Positions 42,346-53,245 are shown, numbered from the stretch's first letter. The stretch is DNA of 64,000 nt from Proteles cristata cristata (GCA_017311185.1 JAESUZ010001735.1:1364001-1428000), one strand, 5' to 3'. Numbers and translations are program-made. Notes: generated from the letters alone by a model not told the origin.

Positions 42346-43104
42346 TCATGAAGACAAGGCAGCATCACCCCTTTAGTCCTGGCTCGGGCAGCCCCTCCTC
42401 ACCACACCCGGTTGGGTACGCAGGACGGACGTTCTGTGGTGCCTCTCGAGCCTGTGCTGGTGATTCGGGAGCACAGCTGTGGAGACAGACGCGGACATTT
42501 CCTTTCCCACTGGTGGGAGAGAGGCGGCAGCTTGGGATCTGCAATTCTAAAAGGTGGCCGGGAAAGTCACCTTCCCCAGCTTGCTCTGCCTGGAAAGCCA
42601 TTCTGCTCATATACATCCTGGCTGCCCGGCCAAGGCTGTGAGTCCTTGCCATGGTGGCTGCCCTGGGCGTTTATGTGTAAGATGTGGTATTTACTCTTTA
42701 TTTACCGCACCCCACCCCTCCCCCAGCCATATGGGTCATAGAGAGTTTGTGACTTTCTAATAAAAACCACAATGACATATGGTCCTGTCTTCTGCTCTGT
42801 ATCCCCTTTGAGTGGGGAGCTGGTCATAAATGCAGATGAATCAGGAGTTGATGTGAAGACAATGGGAAGCAGCATACTTAAAGGTATCTGTTAAGTGCTG
42901 TGGCTGTAACCTGGGATAAAAATAAATCCGGGACCCAGTCGTGGTAGGCTGGAGCCGACGAGCTTAAATGATTCAGCTGCTACCCAGGATGGAGAGCCCT
43001 GCTGTGCTGGGACTGTGAGGGAGGCACCACAGAAATAGGCCCCTCTCCTTCCTGTTCCCCACCCTCTCTGCCTCCTGAGCCAGCCATCTGAGGGGGTGCA
43101 GAGT
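42346..43104. other. Unassigned DNA, no gene seen
   Basis: Repeat-poor. Open frames up to 109 codons overlap on both strands with no domain. Confidence 0.4.
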
Positions 43105-43220
43105 GGGACTCTGGGAGAAGCCAAGACCTGAGTTCAAATTCTGACTCCTAGTGCTTCCTTGCTGTGTGACTTCAGGCAAGACCCTTAACCTCTCTGAGCC
43201 GCAGTTCCCTCAGTTGAGTA
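43105..43220 (+). repeat. MIR fragment, plus
   Basis: 'gacctgagttcaaattctga', 'ttgctgtgtgacttcaggca' and 'acccttaacctctctgagcc' follow MIR order. Confidence 0.88.
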
Positions 43221-43229
43221 CATTAAGGT

Positions 43230-43470
43230 CGTACAGTGTGGTGACTAAGAGCGTGGGCTCTGGAAATAGATCCCTTGGGTTTCGATCCTTGTGGTTGGAT
43301 CACTACACTTCTCCCAGGCTCAGTTTTCCCCTTGTAAAGTGAGGATACTAAAGGAAACATGAAAATGTGAAACATTTGAGTTAAGGCTTGCAAGGTGCTT
43401 AGCGCGGAGCCTGGGAAGAGTAAGGAAGCAACATATGTCAGCAGCGGGGATGATGGTGAAGTCACTTCTG
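43230..43470 (+). repeat. MIR element, plus
   Basis: 'gtggtgactaagagcgtggg', 'caggctcagttttccccttg' and 'caaggtgcttagcgcggagc' follow MIR order. It lies in tandem with the preceding MIR. Confidence 0.85.
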
Positions 43471-43599
43471 ACTGAAACGAGATCGGGGTGAGGCAGGGGA
43501 AGGTGAATCTGGTGAGCTATATGTGTACCTCTGGGGCCCCCGGGGGACCGAAGCCAGAGCTTAGAGACAGGACACATCCAGTCCCACTTACTCCCTCTG

Positions 43600-43690
43600 T
43601 GGTTTTTGTGCCATTTCTGATGGTTCCCAGGACCTCAGTTTCTTCATCTGTGAAATGGGCATAATGACCTCCTTTCCTTAAAGCTTGCGA
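43600..43690 (+). repeat. MIR fragment, plus
   Basis: 'cctcagtttcttcatctgtg' and 'aaatgggcataatgacctcc' match the MIR core. Confidence 0.8.
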
Positions 43691-44254
43691 AGCTCTGAAG
43701 AAACAGGCCCTGTGAGTGTGGTGGTCAGGCCCCAGAGGAAGGGGTCTGTGAGGAGGATCCTCTGTCTTTTGTTTCTCCAAATCCTTGAGAGGTTTTATGC
43801 TGAATCATTCACAGCTCAGAGCCAGTGAATCTCTCCTAGGAGAACTGAGCTTTCCCTCGCTTTCCTTCCACAGGGCTTTCCCTGCCATGGTGCTCTGCAT
43901 AGGGCCCTGGAGGCACGACAGGCCGAATCCTTAAGGGCCAAGGCTGAGCATCCCAATTTTTAAGGTCAAGGTTAGCACACAGCAGTCATAGAGCAGTGAC
44001 TGACATAGAGGTACGCGTGCATGAATACATGAATGGAATCTTGGTCGGTTGATTAGTGGACACATCAATTTGAGGAGACATCTTTAGCCTATGGTCCAAG
44101 CCAGAGGTCTGCATACAGTAGGCATTTAGTGCTTGTTGATTATGATGAGTCATTGGTGCAGAATTTAGAAGGACTTGGCTTTCATCTCAGATCGGCTACA
44201 GGCAAAGGATGGGCCTCTCTTTCTCCTCCTGCCAGAGTATTCTTGAGACTTACT
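43691..44254. other. Unassigned DNA, possible L2 scraps
   Basis: Weak L2-end-like phrases occur near 44010-44040 ('gcatgaatacatgaatgg') and 44108-44140 ('catacagtaggcatttagtg'). No gene seen. Confidence 0.4.
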
Positions 44255-44345
44255 CATGTGGTGTACATTTATTGAGTGCTTACAGTATGCACCATGGTGG
44301 GTATTGGGACTAAAATGGTAACAAAGACCCAATGTCTTTTGGGGC
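44255..44345 (-). repeat. L2 fragment, minus
   Basis: 'catttattgagtgcttacag' and 'gcaccatggtgggtattggg' match the reverse-complement L2 3' end. Confidence 0.7.
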
Positions 44346-45279
44346 TTAGATTAAGTAAGCGGCTGCCTACAAAATGTACACTTGGTGGGGGTGGTACAGA
44401 GAGAGGGCTTCCTTAGTCACCCTTTTGGGGCTGTTTTCGCTCAGCTAAATGACCTCCAAAATTCCATCACTGAAGTTTCCATCTTTTGTATCAAGCCTTT
44501 GCTCTTGGACCAAAAGCAGATGCTTGGGATGAGATAACACTTCCAGCCTTCTTAGTCATTTATACTTTACTGAAGAAGAGTTGGAAACTCCCTTCCAAAA
44601 AGTGAGGGGGGAGCCTTTGTGGGGTGGGGAGCGGGGCCTGCTCACACTAAGGTAAAGGAAGGGCGCAGAAGGTAGGAAAGGCGAAGGTCGCTGGACTCAT
44701 CTTCTGCTGGGGTTTGAAAGCTCTCAATGCCAAGGGCATCCAAGCCAGATTCCTGGCGGGGGGCTTGGACCCGCTCCATCAGAAACTCTGAGGGCCTTGG
44801 GACGGGTGTTTGCACAAGCCTCCACCTGCTGTAGATAAAGGAGGGTTTTGGAAATGCAGAACACGTTTACAGGTGTGAGTTATAACAGTTCTGGTGAGAC
44901 TTTCTCCCGAGGTCCCCCCACCACACTACACGGCTCACCATCCCCCAGGGGGCTGAACAGGGTAAAAGCCAGCTCTCCTGCCTCCCCAGCACCCACCACG
45001 TACTTTCTGCCACTGAACCCTGTTTCCCGCAGAAGCACAAGCTTGATCTTTCAGTGCTCACCCCATTCCCTGCTAACCCCTGAGTCCCCCAGTAGGGGCA
45101 CTTCTTTCTCAGGCAGGACCCAGGGACCTGGGTTATCAAATGGCTCAGTGGCGAGGCATGGCGACCAGCCAGGCCCCCCTAGCCTGGCCAGGCCTCTGCA
45201 CTTTGAGAGAACAGAGCTGGTTCTTAGCTCAACTTGCTTTCCATTTGGGCCCGGGAGATGTGGGGTGCAGCTGTATCGA
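44346..45279. other. Repeat-poor DNA, no gene seen
   Basis: About 0.9 kb without recognised transposons. The plus-strand frame 44848-45369 (173 codons) is Ser/Pro-rich with no domain or convincing start context, so it is not called. Confidence 0.4.
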
Positions 45280-45480
45280 GGCACCAGGCTGCCATCCGCA
45301 ATGTCGCTGTGTTTTCCTCGAAGTAATTGTCTTGCTGTCATTAGTTTTAATGACATAACGCGCACTTAAATCTCGTTGTAACGGAGCCGTGTCAGACCCT
45401 GGCTTAGTAATCCAGTTAGCGAGCAGGATAACGTGCCACGGGAAGGAAGCTGGGGTTTCTGCCCAGCCCCCCCCCCAACC
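45280..45480. other. Candidate conserved noncoding block
   Basis: Complex sequence with homeodomain-type ATTA/TAAT cores (gtcattagttttaatgac, about 45337-45354) next to retained CpGs (acataacgcgcac, ctcgttgtaacgg, ataacgtgccacgg). It lies just upstream of a CpG-rich island. Conservation cannot be tested here. Confidence 0.3.
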
Positions 45481-45699
45481 CCGCAATTAATCAACAAGAG
45501 GAAAACCATCTGACAGCGTCATCATGATGTGCGGCTTGTGAAGGGTTTATGCGGAGAGTGGGGGGAACCGTCTCCTCATCTCTCAGGATAATCTGAGTGA
45601 GTTCATTCAGTTGCCTTTCTTTTTTTCTTCCTTTCTTTCCTTTCCTCCCCCTTTAACGCACCTACACAATGACAGGCAGCGACTTGTGAATGGAAGCAG

Positions 45700-46300
45700 C
45701 CTCCAGTAGAGCACAGATTATGTAAGCGGGTTCCGGTGCCAGCCGTTGATGGCGGAGCGGCCGTGCGGGGCTGCTGAGAGGAGACCGTTTCTCCAAGTTT
45801 ATCGGGAGGCCTCCCACGCACGCCGCTGCCCAGGACGCCCCTGTGCCCTGCATTCTGCCCCTCCGCCTGCCCCTCGTCCCTGGCCCTCCCGACCTGGTGG
45901 CTTTTTCCTCTGTCACTGTTGCGCCGCCGTGTCCCCAAGCGCCTCTCTCTCTCTCTCTCTGGCTCTCTCCCTTCTGCACCGCCCCTGGGCCCTTGCCCAT
46001 CTGTTCCACCCTTTGAAAATCCCATCTCTCCGCTCTTCCTTCCTGTGTCTCTCCCTCCTTTCTTCTCCCCACTCCCTTGCTCTCTTCCTCTCCGTATTCC
46101 TCCCCTGCCCCGTCACACCTTTCTCTCATCCGTGCACACATACCGAGTGGCTTGGGAAGGGAGAGCATTTGTGAGGCCCGAGGCCGCGGGTAGGGTGACC
46201 TGCCGCCCGACACAGGGGACCCTTGGCATGCCAGACTCTCCGTGTGTTCACGGAGGAAAAGCCCCAGACAAACCCGGACGAGCGGGTCCTCAGATGCTTG
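45700..46300. promoter_or_regulatory. CpG-rich island-like block
   Basis: About 20 CpGs occur in 45721-45960 and a further cluster at 46140-46290. The two are separated by a pyrimidine-rich, CpG-poor stretch (45940-46130). No repeat explains it. Frames of 140-183 codons here arise from the low-complexity composition and are not credible proteins. Possible promoter or enhancer island; orientation unknown. Confidence 0.4.
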
Positions 46301-46587
46301 GACTCCTGCAGGGGCCTCCAGACCATAGATGTGGCTTTCAGAGGCAGGGGGGTTACCTGCTCAGGGGGAGGGGCATGGTGGTGTCTGAAGCCCTCCCCAG
46401 CCTTGCCGTGCCCTGCTCTCCCGGGGCGTGAAGACTACGTCTACAGAGGCCAGCGGTCACTCCGGGCAGGGGGCTGCCTCCCTCCTCCATCCCCCCCTCT
46501 TCCCCCGGCAACACTGGCCACCCAGCCAGTTATTCGCTCATTTGTCACAAGGGGGGACCCAGTGAGAGATGGCAGGTGGTCCTACGC
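46301..46587. other. GC-rich unassigned DNA
   Basis: No gene or repeat recognised. Confidence 0.35.
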
Positions 46588-46742
46588 CCGACGTTCTCAC
46601 ACTTGAGCCTGTGTCGGAATCCCCTAAAGGACCGTTAAGGCAGAGTTTCTGAATCTCCTGGGCCCAAGAATGTGTGGGTCTGACACGTCATTCCCAACCA
46701 CGTGGTCGCTGCTGCCCCAGGAACCCCACTTTGAGAACCCCT
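46588..46742 (+). mobile_element. MER5A-like hAT-Charlie relic, plus
   Basis: It starts with 'cgttctcacacttgagcctg' and ends with 'ccccactttgagaacccctg'. These are inverted terminal sequences of the MER5 type, with 'cagagtttctgaatctcctg' internal. A non-autonomous DNA transposon fossil. Confidence 0.8.
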
Positions 46743-47345
46743 GCTTTCAATCAATTCATTCCCAGATATTTGTTGTGTCCTATGCGCCAGGTGGCACGGT
46801 AGGCCCTGGGGATTCGCCAGCGCGTGAGACGTAATTCTCCGCCCTGCTAGAACCTACGGTCTAGTCGGGGGACAAAGACAACAAACAAATACGTCACCAC
46901 GATGATTTCAGGAAACGATATGACGTGGTTATGACATGGTAGAGGGAGACGAGCGGCAGCCGGAGGGAAGAGAGGTAATTTTGTTATAAAAAGGGTGGCC
47001 AGGGGGAAACTTCTAGAGATGGTAACATTTGGATTGAAAGCTGAGTTTCTAGAAGGAGCCAGAACAACCCAGGCTGCTGGAACAGAGGCGCAGAGGCAAG
47101 TGGGGTGGAAACTGAGGGGGCGAGGTGGGCCGGGGGCCGGGGGGTCACGTAGGACCCGCCAGTGTAGGCAAGGGGTCTGGATTCAGATTTTATGTGAAGG
47201 GGAAGGGTTCGAATCAGGAAAGTGCCATGATCTAACTTAGAGCCTTGGTAGTGATTGCTTTGGCTTCTTAGTGGAAAAAGGACTGCAGGAGGCAGGGGTG
47301 GAAGACAGGAGGCTGGGGGAGGGGACAGGGGACCAGTGACGGGCG
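46743..47345 (-). repeat. Long L2 fragment, minus
   Basis: Reverse-complement L2 over about 600 bases: 'atcaattcattcccagatat', 'ttgttgtgtcctatgcgcca', 'cctacggtctagtcggggga', 'atttggattgaaagctgagt', 'ctggattcagattttatgtg', 'catgatctaacttagagcc'. Confidence 0.78.
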
Positions 47346-47576
47346 TGTGCACCACGCGGTGGCAGCGAAGGAGGAGGTCAGATTCTGGTGTATTTGTTCT
47401 GCAGGAACACACACAGATCTCGCCGACGGATCACATGTGGGGGTGAGGGAGGAGCCAGGGCCCCCTCCCGGGGACACAGGACCCATTCTCGGCACTGGGG
47501 CAGCAGTTGTGATTCCGGGGGTGTGGAGCGGGGCCGTGGCTGCAACCAGGGGCCAATGGATTAAAAAGCAAGACCG

Positions 47577-47797
47577 GGGGCGCCTGGGTGGCTTAGTCGG
47601 TTAAGCGTCCGACTTTCGCTTCGGTCCTGATCTCGCGGTTCGTGGGTTCGAGCCCCGCGTCGGGCTCTGTGCTGACTGCCAGCTCAGAACCTGGAGCCTG
47701 TTTCAGTCTGTGACTCCCTCTCTCTCTGACCCTCCCCTGCTCACGCTGTCTCTCTCTCTCCTAGAAATAAATAAAAAATAAATAAAAAATAAAAAAA
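47577..47797 (+). mobile_element. Young SINEC copy with target-site duplication
   Basis: Near-consensus plus-strand SINE of the 'gctgactgccagctcag' subgroup. Flanks taaaaagcaagaccg (47562-47576) and taaaaagcgagaccg (47798-47812) differ at one base. The tail is (A)nT. Confidence 0.98.
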
Positions 47798-47812
47798 TAA
47801 AAAGCGAGACCG

Positions 47813-48624
47813 CCGGCGTGTGCTAAGTGAGGGGCGCCTTTCGGAGACATTGCAAATGCTCACTCCATGCTCTCTAAAACGCACCGTCCCTCTCTCCCCA
47901 GAGAAAGAGGCAGCAGCAGCTCAGGATTTTTTTTTCTTCCATGAGCAGCGGCTGGACTAATCTGCCAGGGCCAAGCAACATATTGGAACTTGGCAAAGGT
48001 GACGCAGCCCCAGAAGTGGTTGCGGCCACCGTGTCAGCGAGGGATGTCTGGCCAAGTACTTCTTCCAAAGGTCTGAGGGCGGGGGGCTTGTGGGAAGGGC
48101 CACTAGGCGGGATGGAAGACAGAGCCCCTGGCGTGCGACCATCAGACGTCCCTGTTGCTCGCCAGGGCTGCCCCGGCCAGAGGCGGCCATCAGCACTGGC
48201 ATGTCCCTGAAGCCAAAACTAAGACGACCCAGTCCTAGAGGGACATGTAGCCCAGTGACACGCCCCCTGTGACTTTCAGAAAGACACCTGCTGCTGTTTC
48301 TTTAGGTTTGCTTTTTCCTCTCGGGAAGGTTTATCTGGCTCGGGCAGGCCTCCGCATTATCAATATCTTACCTGCAGAGGGGTCTGGATGCGCATCCGCT
48401 TCCGGACAGCGCATGCGTCTTTGGAGACCAATCCCCGGGGAAAAATACATGTGCTTGCGTGCTGGTGACCGGGAGGGGGCTTTGCTTCTGATTATAGTGT
48501 GAGGAGAGCTGGCCTCATTTGAGCCTCTCAGTCTTCCACAGAGGACTCATCTGCTTTGTAGACTAGCAGGGAATTTTTGTTGTGGCCCAGGCGCTGAGAA
48601 CGGAGTTCTTTCTCTCTCTCATTT
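47813..48624. other. Repeat-poor DNA with an NRF1-like motif
   Basis: No transposon recognised. The part at 48300-48440 is complex and carries agcgcatgcgtc (about 48408-48419), close to the NRF1 consensus. Overlapping short frames give no gene. Confidence 0.4.
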
Positions 48625-49165
48625 CCTAGCACATGACCACCGTTGATCCCAAAAGGTTTCTTTCTCAGTTTTTCATAATTTATTCTCTTTGTCCTCATAT
48701 GCCATCACCACCCCCCCATCACAGGCAACCCTTCTATTCCATTCAATGGACTTCTCTTTTGTTTGTATATGCACCTTCAAAATACGCATTTAAGTTTTTT
48801 TACCGTTTATTTGTTTTTGAAAGTGAGAGAGAGGGAGACACAGAACTTGAAGCGGGCTCCAGGCTCTGTGCTCTCAACGCAGAGCCGGATGCAGGGCTCA
48901 AACCCACGAACCGTGAGATCATGACCTGAGCTGAAGTCAGACGCTTAACTGACGGAGCCAACCAGGTGCCCCAAAATATGCATTTTTAACTTATAAAAAT
49001 GGCTTGGTTCTATAAATCTCATTGTTACCCACTTTCTTTTCCTTTAGCACTGTGTTTTCAAGATCCTTCCGTGTTGTACACATGCATGGAAGCCTTTGCT
49101 TCTAATTGTTGTTAAACTCCAGGGCATAAATACCCCGCATCTTACTCATTCTCTGAGCTCATGTT
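48625..49165 (-). repeat. Ancient L1M fragment, minus, split by a SINE
   Basis: 'caggcaacccttctattcca' and 'ttgtttgtatatgcacc' precede the SINE. 'tttagcactgtgttttcaag', 'atccttccgtgttgtacaca' and 'tgcatggaagcctttgcttc' follow it. Together they are collinear reverse-complement L1M sequence. Confidence 0.7.
48794..48972 (-). mobile_element. SINEC, minus, inside L1M
   Basis: Diverged minus-strand SINE. Flanks aaaatacgcattt (about 48779-48791) and aaaatatgcattt (about 48973-48985) form the target duplication. Confidence 0.93.
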
Positions 49166-49364
49166 AATACCGGTTACCTGGACTCTTTCTGGGACTCTCC
49201 TGCATGAAGCAGCTGGGATTCAGGACACAGAGACTTCTTGTAATAGAGATTTAATGGTTGTTTGGGAGGCGTAGGGAGATGCTTCTTTGTTTAGCTTCTG
49301 ATGGTTTGCTCACCAAACACTGAGCACTCACTCGTGATGCCCCGTGGGTGTGGAGAGCAAGGCA

Positions 49365-49580
49365 GCCATCAGGTCAGTGGGGTTTGGAGGCAGGCGGATC
49401 TGGGTTTCAATCAGACCACGATACCCACCACTGGCTGTGTGACCTTTGGTAAAGTGACTTTGCCTCTCTGAGTCTCAGTTTCTTCTGTAAAATGGGGAGA
49501 ATGCTAGTATTCATTTTATAAGTTTCTTGAAAGTGAAGTAGGTGATATAGGTCATCGCGATGTGTAATAAAACTGTTGTA
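49365..49580 (+). repeat. MIR element, plus
   Basis: 'ggatctgggtttcaatcaga', 'ctggctgtgtgacctttggt' and 'cctctctgagtctcagtttc' follow MIR order. Confidence 0.88.
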
Positions 49581-49649
49581 AATGGTACCCTGCGAGGGGG
49601 TTGGATAAGTAGATGTTTATATCCCTTCCATGCGCTGCTGGATCTCTGG

Positions 49650-49652
<3 letters not shown>

Positions 49653-49702
<50 letters not shown>
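49653..49702. repeat. (TG)n microsatellite
   Basis: A pure TG array of about 25 units. Confidence 0.97.
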
Positions 49703-49703
<1 letters not shown>

Positions 49704-50369
49704 TTTCCTGGCTGAGGCCGAGACAGCGTCTGCCCTGTTGAAGAGCTATTTCCCCATCTATGTGGAGAGACCCTGATCTCTTCCGGCGTTGGCCTCCGAG
49801 CCGCCTCTGTGCATTCCCCAGGACTGGGGTTCCTACGCCGACACTGCCATGGCCTCAAGATAGACGGGTGCCGACAGAAAGCCATGTGTGGGTCCTGAAC
49901 AAGCTCAGAGGGTAAAACACCCTCGAAGCTGGTAATGGGAGTCTTCAAGGGGCCGGAAAGGTCCTCAGAGGACCCCAAGTCCCTGGGACTGAGTAGCTGA
50001 CTCGAGCTCTGGAACATTCTCCCTCCGGTTGCATGGCAGCAAGTCTAGGATGGAAGCCATCGTCCCGATGGGGCACCACAGGGCTGTAGTGACAGACTGC
50101 AGGGTGGCCTCGGGTCTCCACCGCAGGGTGCTCTCTGGTGGCCCACGGAGGCTCCCCACCTGCTTTTAACATGTCATCACCCTCTCACTAAAAAGACCTG
50201 TGAGCTAAGAATACCCAGCTAGGTTCGAAGCCCAGCTATGCCACACAGTGGCTGTGTCCCGGAGCTGCACAGTCATACAGGAAGCCAACGAACTGGAGCC
50301 TTGACCTCCAAGTCACAGAGCAGTCACGGGGGGGGCTCAACCTGGAGCTTCGCACTTTTGTAAGTGATC
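49703..50369. other. Unassigned DNA with weak MIR traces
   Basis: A MIR-like scrap is at about 50210-50275 ('gttcgaagcccagctatgcc'). The minus-strand frame 49511-50017 (168 codons) reads through the TG array and is rejected. Confidence 0.4.
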
Positions 50370-50550
50370 TCCCCACCATGACCCTCAGAGGGCTGGCAAA
50401 AGAGGCTTTGTCACCACGCCCATTTTGCAGACCAGAACTCCGAGGCTATGGGAGACAGAGAGTTCTCAGTTCCCCAAATTCACGCTGCCAGTCAGGAGTA
50501 GATTCAGGGACTCAAACCCTGATGTTTTGGGCACCAAAGTCAAATACTGA
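50370..50550 (-). repeat. MIR fragment, minus
   Basis: 'cacgcccattttgcagacca', 'gtcaggagtagattcaggga' and 'ctcaaaccctgatgttttgg' are reverse-complement MIR. Confidence 0.7.
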
Positions 50551-50784
50551 ATTTTCATAGCGGGGAAATGAGCCTCCCCGGGCCTCATCCTTCTGCTCTG
50601 TAAAATGTGATCATAATCAATCACCGCTTATTGTTTGGAGCTGTGAACATCCAGCAGCTTGGAGTTTCCTTCTTTAATGTGACGCTCTGTGGACATGGAT
50701 TCTCTAGTCGTCAGATCCTCCTGGCTTGGATGGCGGGTGGTAAGCAGGAAGGTCCTCTCCTGGGGGGGAGGACATTGATCGGTA

Positions 50785-51035
50785 GGAGGCAGTAGCTCAG
50801 TGATTAGGAGCAGGGCCGCTGCCTCCAGAGTTCCTTGCAATTCGGGCTGAGCTACTTGGCAGCCTGTGACCTTGGGCAAGTTATTCCGCCTCTCTGGCCT
50901 CAGTTTACTCACCTGTGAGATGGGAATAATAATGGCTCCTCCCTCACAGGGACGCTGTGAGGACTCTATAAGATAATACATATACAAGCAACCAGAACAG
51001 CACTCCGTCCGTGCTCCACTGCATACACGTCCACT
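50785..51035 (+). repeat. MIR element, plus
   Basis: 'agtagctcagtgattaggag', 'gcctgtgaccttgggcaagt', 'ggcctcagtttactcacctg' and 'gggacgctgtgaggactcta' follow MIR order, near full length. Confidence 0.92.
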
Positions 51036-51059
51036 GCTTATTACGACGTGGAACTTTTT

Positions 51060-51270
51060 TTTAAATGTTTATTTATTTTTGAAAGAGACAGAGAGAGACA
51101 GAGCACAAGCAAGGGAGGGGCAGAGAGAGCGGGAGACACAGAATCCGAAGCAGGTTCCAGACTCTGAGCTGTCAGCACAGAGCCCAACACGGGGCTGGAA
51201 CCCACAAACCATGAGATAGTGAGCTGAGCCGAAGTCGGATGCTCAACCGACTGAGCCACCCAGGTGCCCC
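51060..51270 (-). mobile_element. SINEC, minus, with target-site duplication
   Basis: Full minus-strand SINE. tggaacttttt flanks it at 51049-51059 and 51271-51281. Confidence 0.96.
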
Positions 51271-51281
51271 TGGAACTTTTT

Positions 51282-51575
51282 CTTTTAAGTTACTTCTAAA
51301 GTCAGTGTTTATTATATAAAGTTGTATATGTTTATTATATAAAATTATATAAAAATGTTTATCGTATAAAATAATCAATCCGTAAAAAATGTTTTTTCTG
51401 CCACTGATATATAGTTAGAAAATAATTAACAAATCAAAAAAAGTAAGGAAAGTTTTGTAACCTTAGCAAAACTCATCTACTGCGAATACCTTTTGTTGAA
51501 GAACAGGAAAAGGGAAAGATATCATTTGGAGTTGCTTTGGTGGTCAAGAAATTTAGAAAGAATTTACTTGAACTA
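51282..51575. other. AT-rich unassigned DNA
   Basis: A+T-rich with short near-repeats of 'gtttattatataaa'. No gene seen. Confidence 0.4.
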
Positions 51576-51658
51576 TATATATACACACACACTATATATA
51601 TATATTAAATATATATTAAATTAAATTAAATTAAATTAAATTAAATTAAATTAAATTA
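51576..51658. repeat. (AT)n and (TTAAA)n simple repeats
   Basis: An AT/AC-rich tract (51576-51615) passes into about eight TTAAA units ending at the SINE head. More TTAAA-type units resume after the SINE tail (about 51885-51911). Confidence 0.93.
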
Positions 51659-51880
51659 GGGGCGCCTGGGTGGCTTAGTTGGTTGAGCGTCCGACTTTCG
51701 CTTAGGTCATGATCTCGCGGTTTGTGGGTTTGAGCCCCGCGTCGGGCTCTGTGCTGACTGCCAGCTCAGAGCCTGGAGCCAATTTCAGAGTCTGTGTCTC
51801 CCTCTCTCTCTGACCCTCCCCTACTCGCGCTGTCTCTCTCTCTCTGTCCTAGAAGTTAATAAAAATATTTAAAAATAAAT
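51659..51880 (+). mobile_element. Young SINEC copy inside a (TTAAA)n array
   Basis: Plus-strand SINE of the young subgroup ('gctgactgccagctcag', B-box CpGs partly retained) inserted in a TTAAA pentanucleotide array. The array continues on both sides, so the exact target duplication cannot be separated from array sequence. Confidence 0.95.
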
Positions 51881-51904
51881 TAATTAATTAATTAAATTAA
51901 ATTA

Positions 51905-52320
51905 AATTAAAACCTGAGACAAGGGATTCCAAAGAGGAGAACACACATTTATGAGACAGCGTCACAAGAAATCTGACCTAAGCTGGGGGGGCTTCCCAGA
52001 AGTAGTGACATTTGATCTGAGAGCTGAAGGATGAATAGGAGTTAACGGAGTAAAGAAAAGAGACCAGAACAGTTATGGCAGTGAGAACAGCATGTGGAAG
52101 GGCCCTGGGGTGGCATTCAAGGATCTGAAAGAAAGCCAGTGTAGTTGGAGCACAAGGTAGAGGGGACCCGGCGCGAGATGCGGTCACTGGTTCCCGCAGG
52201 GCTGTGGTATGGCAACCCCGCTTTATTCTGAGAGCAGTTCTGAGGGAGAGTGTGTGTTCACAGGCAGATGACCTGATCTGATCTGTTTTGTAAAGGCCTC
52301 CCTAACGGCAGTGCGGGAAT
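51905..52320 (-). repeat. L2 fragment, minus
   Basis: 'agtgacatttgatctgagag', 'aacagcatgtggaagggccc', 'aagccagtgtagttggagca' and 'gacctgatctgatctgtttt' read as reverse-complement L2 3' UTR. Confidence 0.78.
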
Positions 52321-52524
52321 CACATCCAGGAGAGGACTTGGGGCGAATTGACTAAGACTAAACTGGCAACAGAGAGCCTTCTGTATGGGCTGGGTCCCCT
52401 GTGCCCCACCCTCTTCACGGCGCCTACTTCCTGGGAGAGGGGAGGGCAGGGTGATCCCCAACCAAGGAGAGATTTTGTTCTGCAGTGAATCATAGTGTGG
52501 GGCTCCTCCCTGAAAACCCAAAGA

Positions 52525-52755
52525 GATGGGTTAGGGCGGTTGCCCATCCACCTGGGTTTAAATCCCAGCTCTGCTGCTGTGTGACTTTGAACCAGTTACT
52601 AAATCTCCCTATGCCTCAGCTCATCTGGAAAACGGGGACAGAAATAATGTCGACCTCACTGGATTTTCTTGGTGATTTAACAGGTCAATAGATATATAAT
52701 CTTTGCTTGGAACAGGTGTGGCATGGGAGAGATGCTCAATAAACATTAGCTAGTG
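52525..52755 (+). repeat. MIR element, plus
   Basis: 'cctgggtttaaatcccagct', 'ctgctgtgtgactttgaacc' and 'gagatgctcaataaacatta' follow MIR order. Its 3' end is interrupted by the SINE that follows. Confidence 0.9.
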
Positions 52756-52760
52756 CCTAC

Positions 52761-52964
52761 ATTTTTTAAATGTTTATTTATTTTTAAGAGAGAGATACAG
52801 AGTGTGAGCAGGGGAGGGGCAGAGAGAGACGCACCCAGAGAATCTGCAGGAGGCTTCAGGTTCTGAACTAGCTGTCAGCACAGAGCCCAACGTGGGGCTC
52901 AAACCCACAAGCTGTGAGATCATGACCTGAGCCAAAGTCAGATGCTTAGCCACCCAGGCGCCCC
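52761..52964 (-). mobile_element. SINEC, minus, at the 3' end of a MIR
   Basis: Minus-strand SINE from tail (ttttttaaatgtttattt) to head (cacccaggcgcccc). Flanks contain agctagt on each side (about 52749 and 52966). Confidence 0.94.
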
Positions 52965-53245
52965 AAGCTAGTAACACTTTTGTGTTGATGATCAAGGTGA
53001 TGACAATGAAATCTCAGAGCTCAACGTTCTAGAAGGGGTCCTGGTCATCTCTTCTGCCCTCTGCACACTGCCTCACCTTCTGCAGGTCTTTCCTCAGACA
53101 TCATCTTCTCGGAGAGGCCTTTTCTGATCATCTTATTTAAAAGTGCACCCCTCGCAGATTCCTACCTCCTCCTGTCTCTTTCATACTTCTTGCGCTTTGC
53201 ACCATGTGACACACTATCTTACGATATTACTTATTTATTTAGTTC

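Noticed and set aside
44848..45369. 173-codon plus-strand open frame
   Set aside because: Ser/Pro-rich with no recognisable domain and no convincing Kozak context. It overlaps long frames on the other strand. It could be re-examined if a transcript is found.
45662..46213. 183-codon minus-strand open frame, the longest in the window
   Set aside because: Arg/Glu/Gly-rich low-complexity translation of pyrimidine-rich plus-strand DNA. No domain, overlapped by equally long frames in other phases, and best explained by composition.
45919..46431. 170-codon plus-strand frame in the CpG-rich block
   Set aside because: Starts in a (CT)n tract and consists of Leu/Ser/Pro low-complexity sequence.
49511..50017. 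168-codon minus-strand frame
   Set aside because: Contains a long Thr-His run produced by the (TG)n array. It is not a protein gene.
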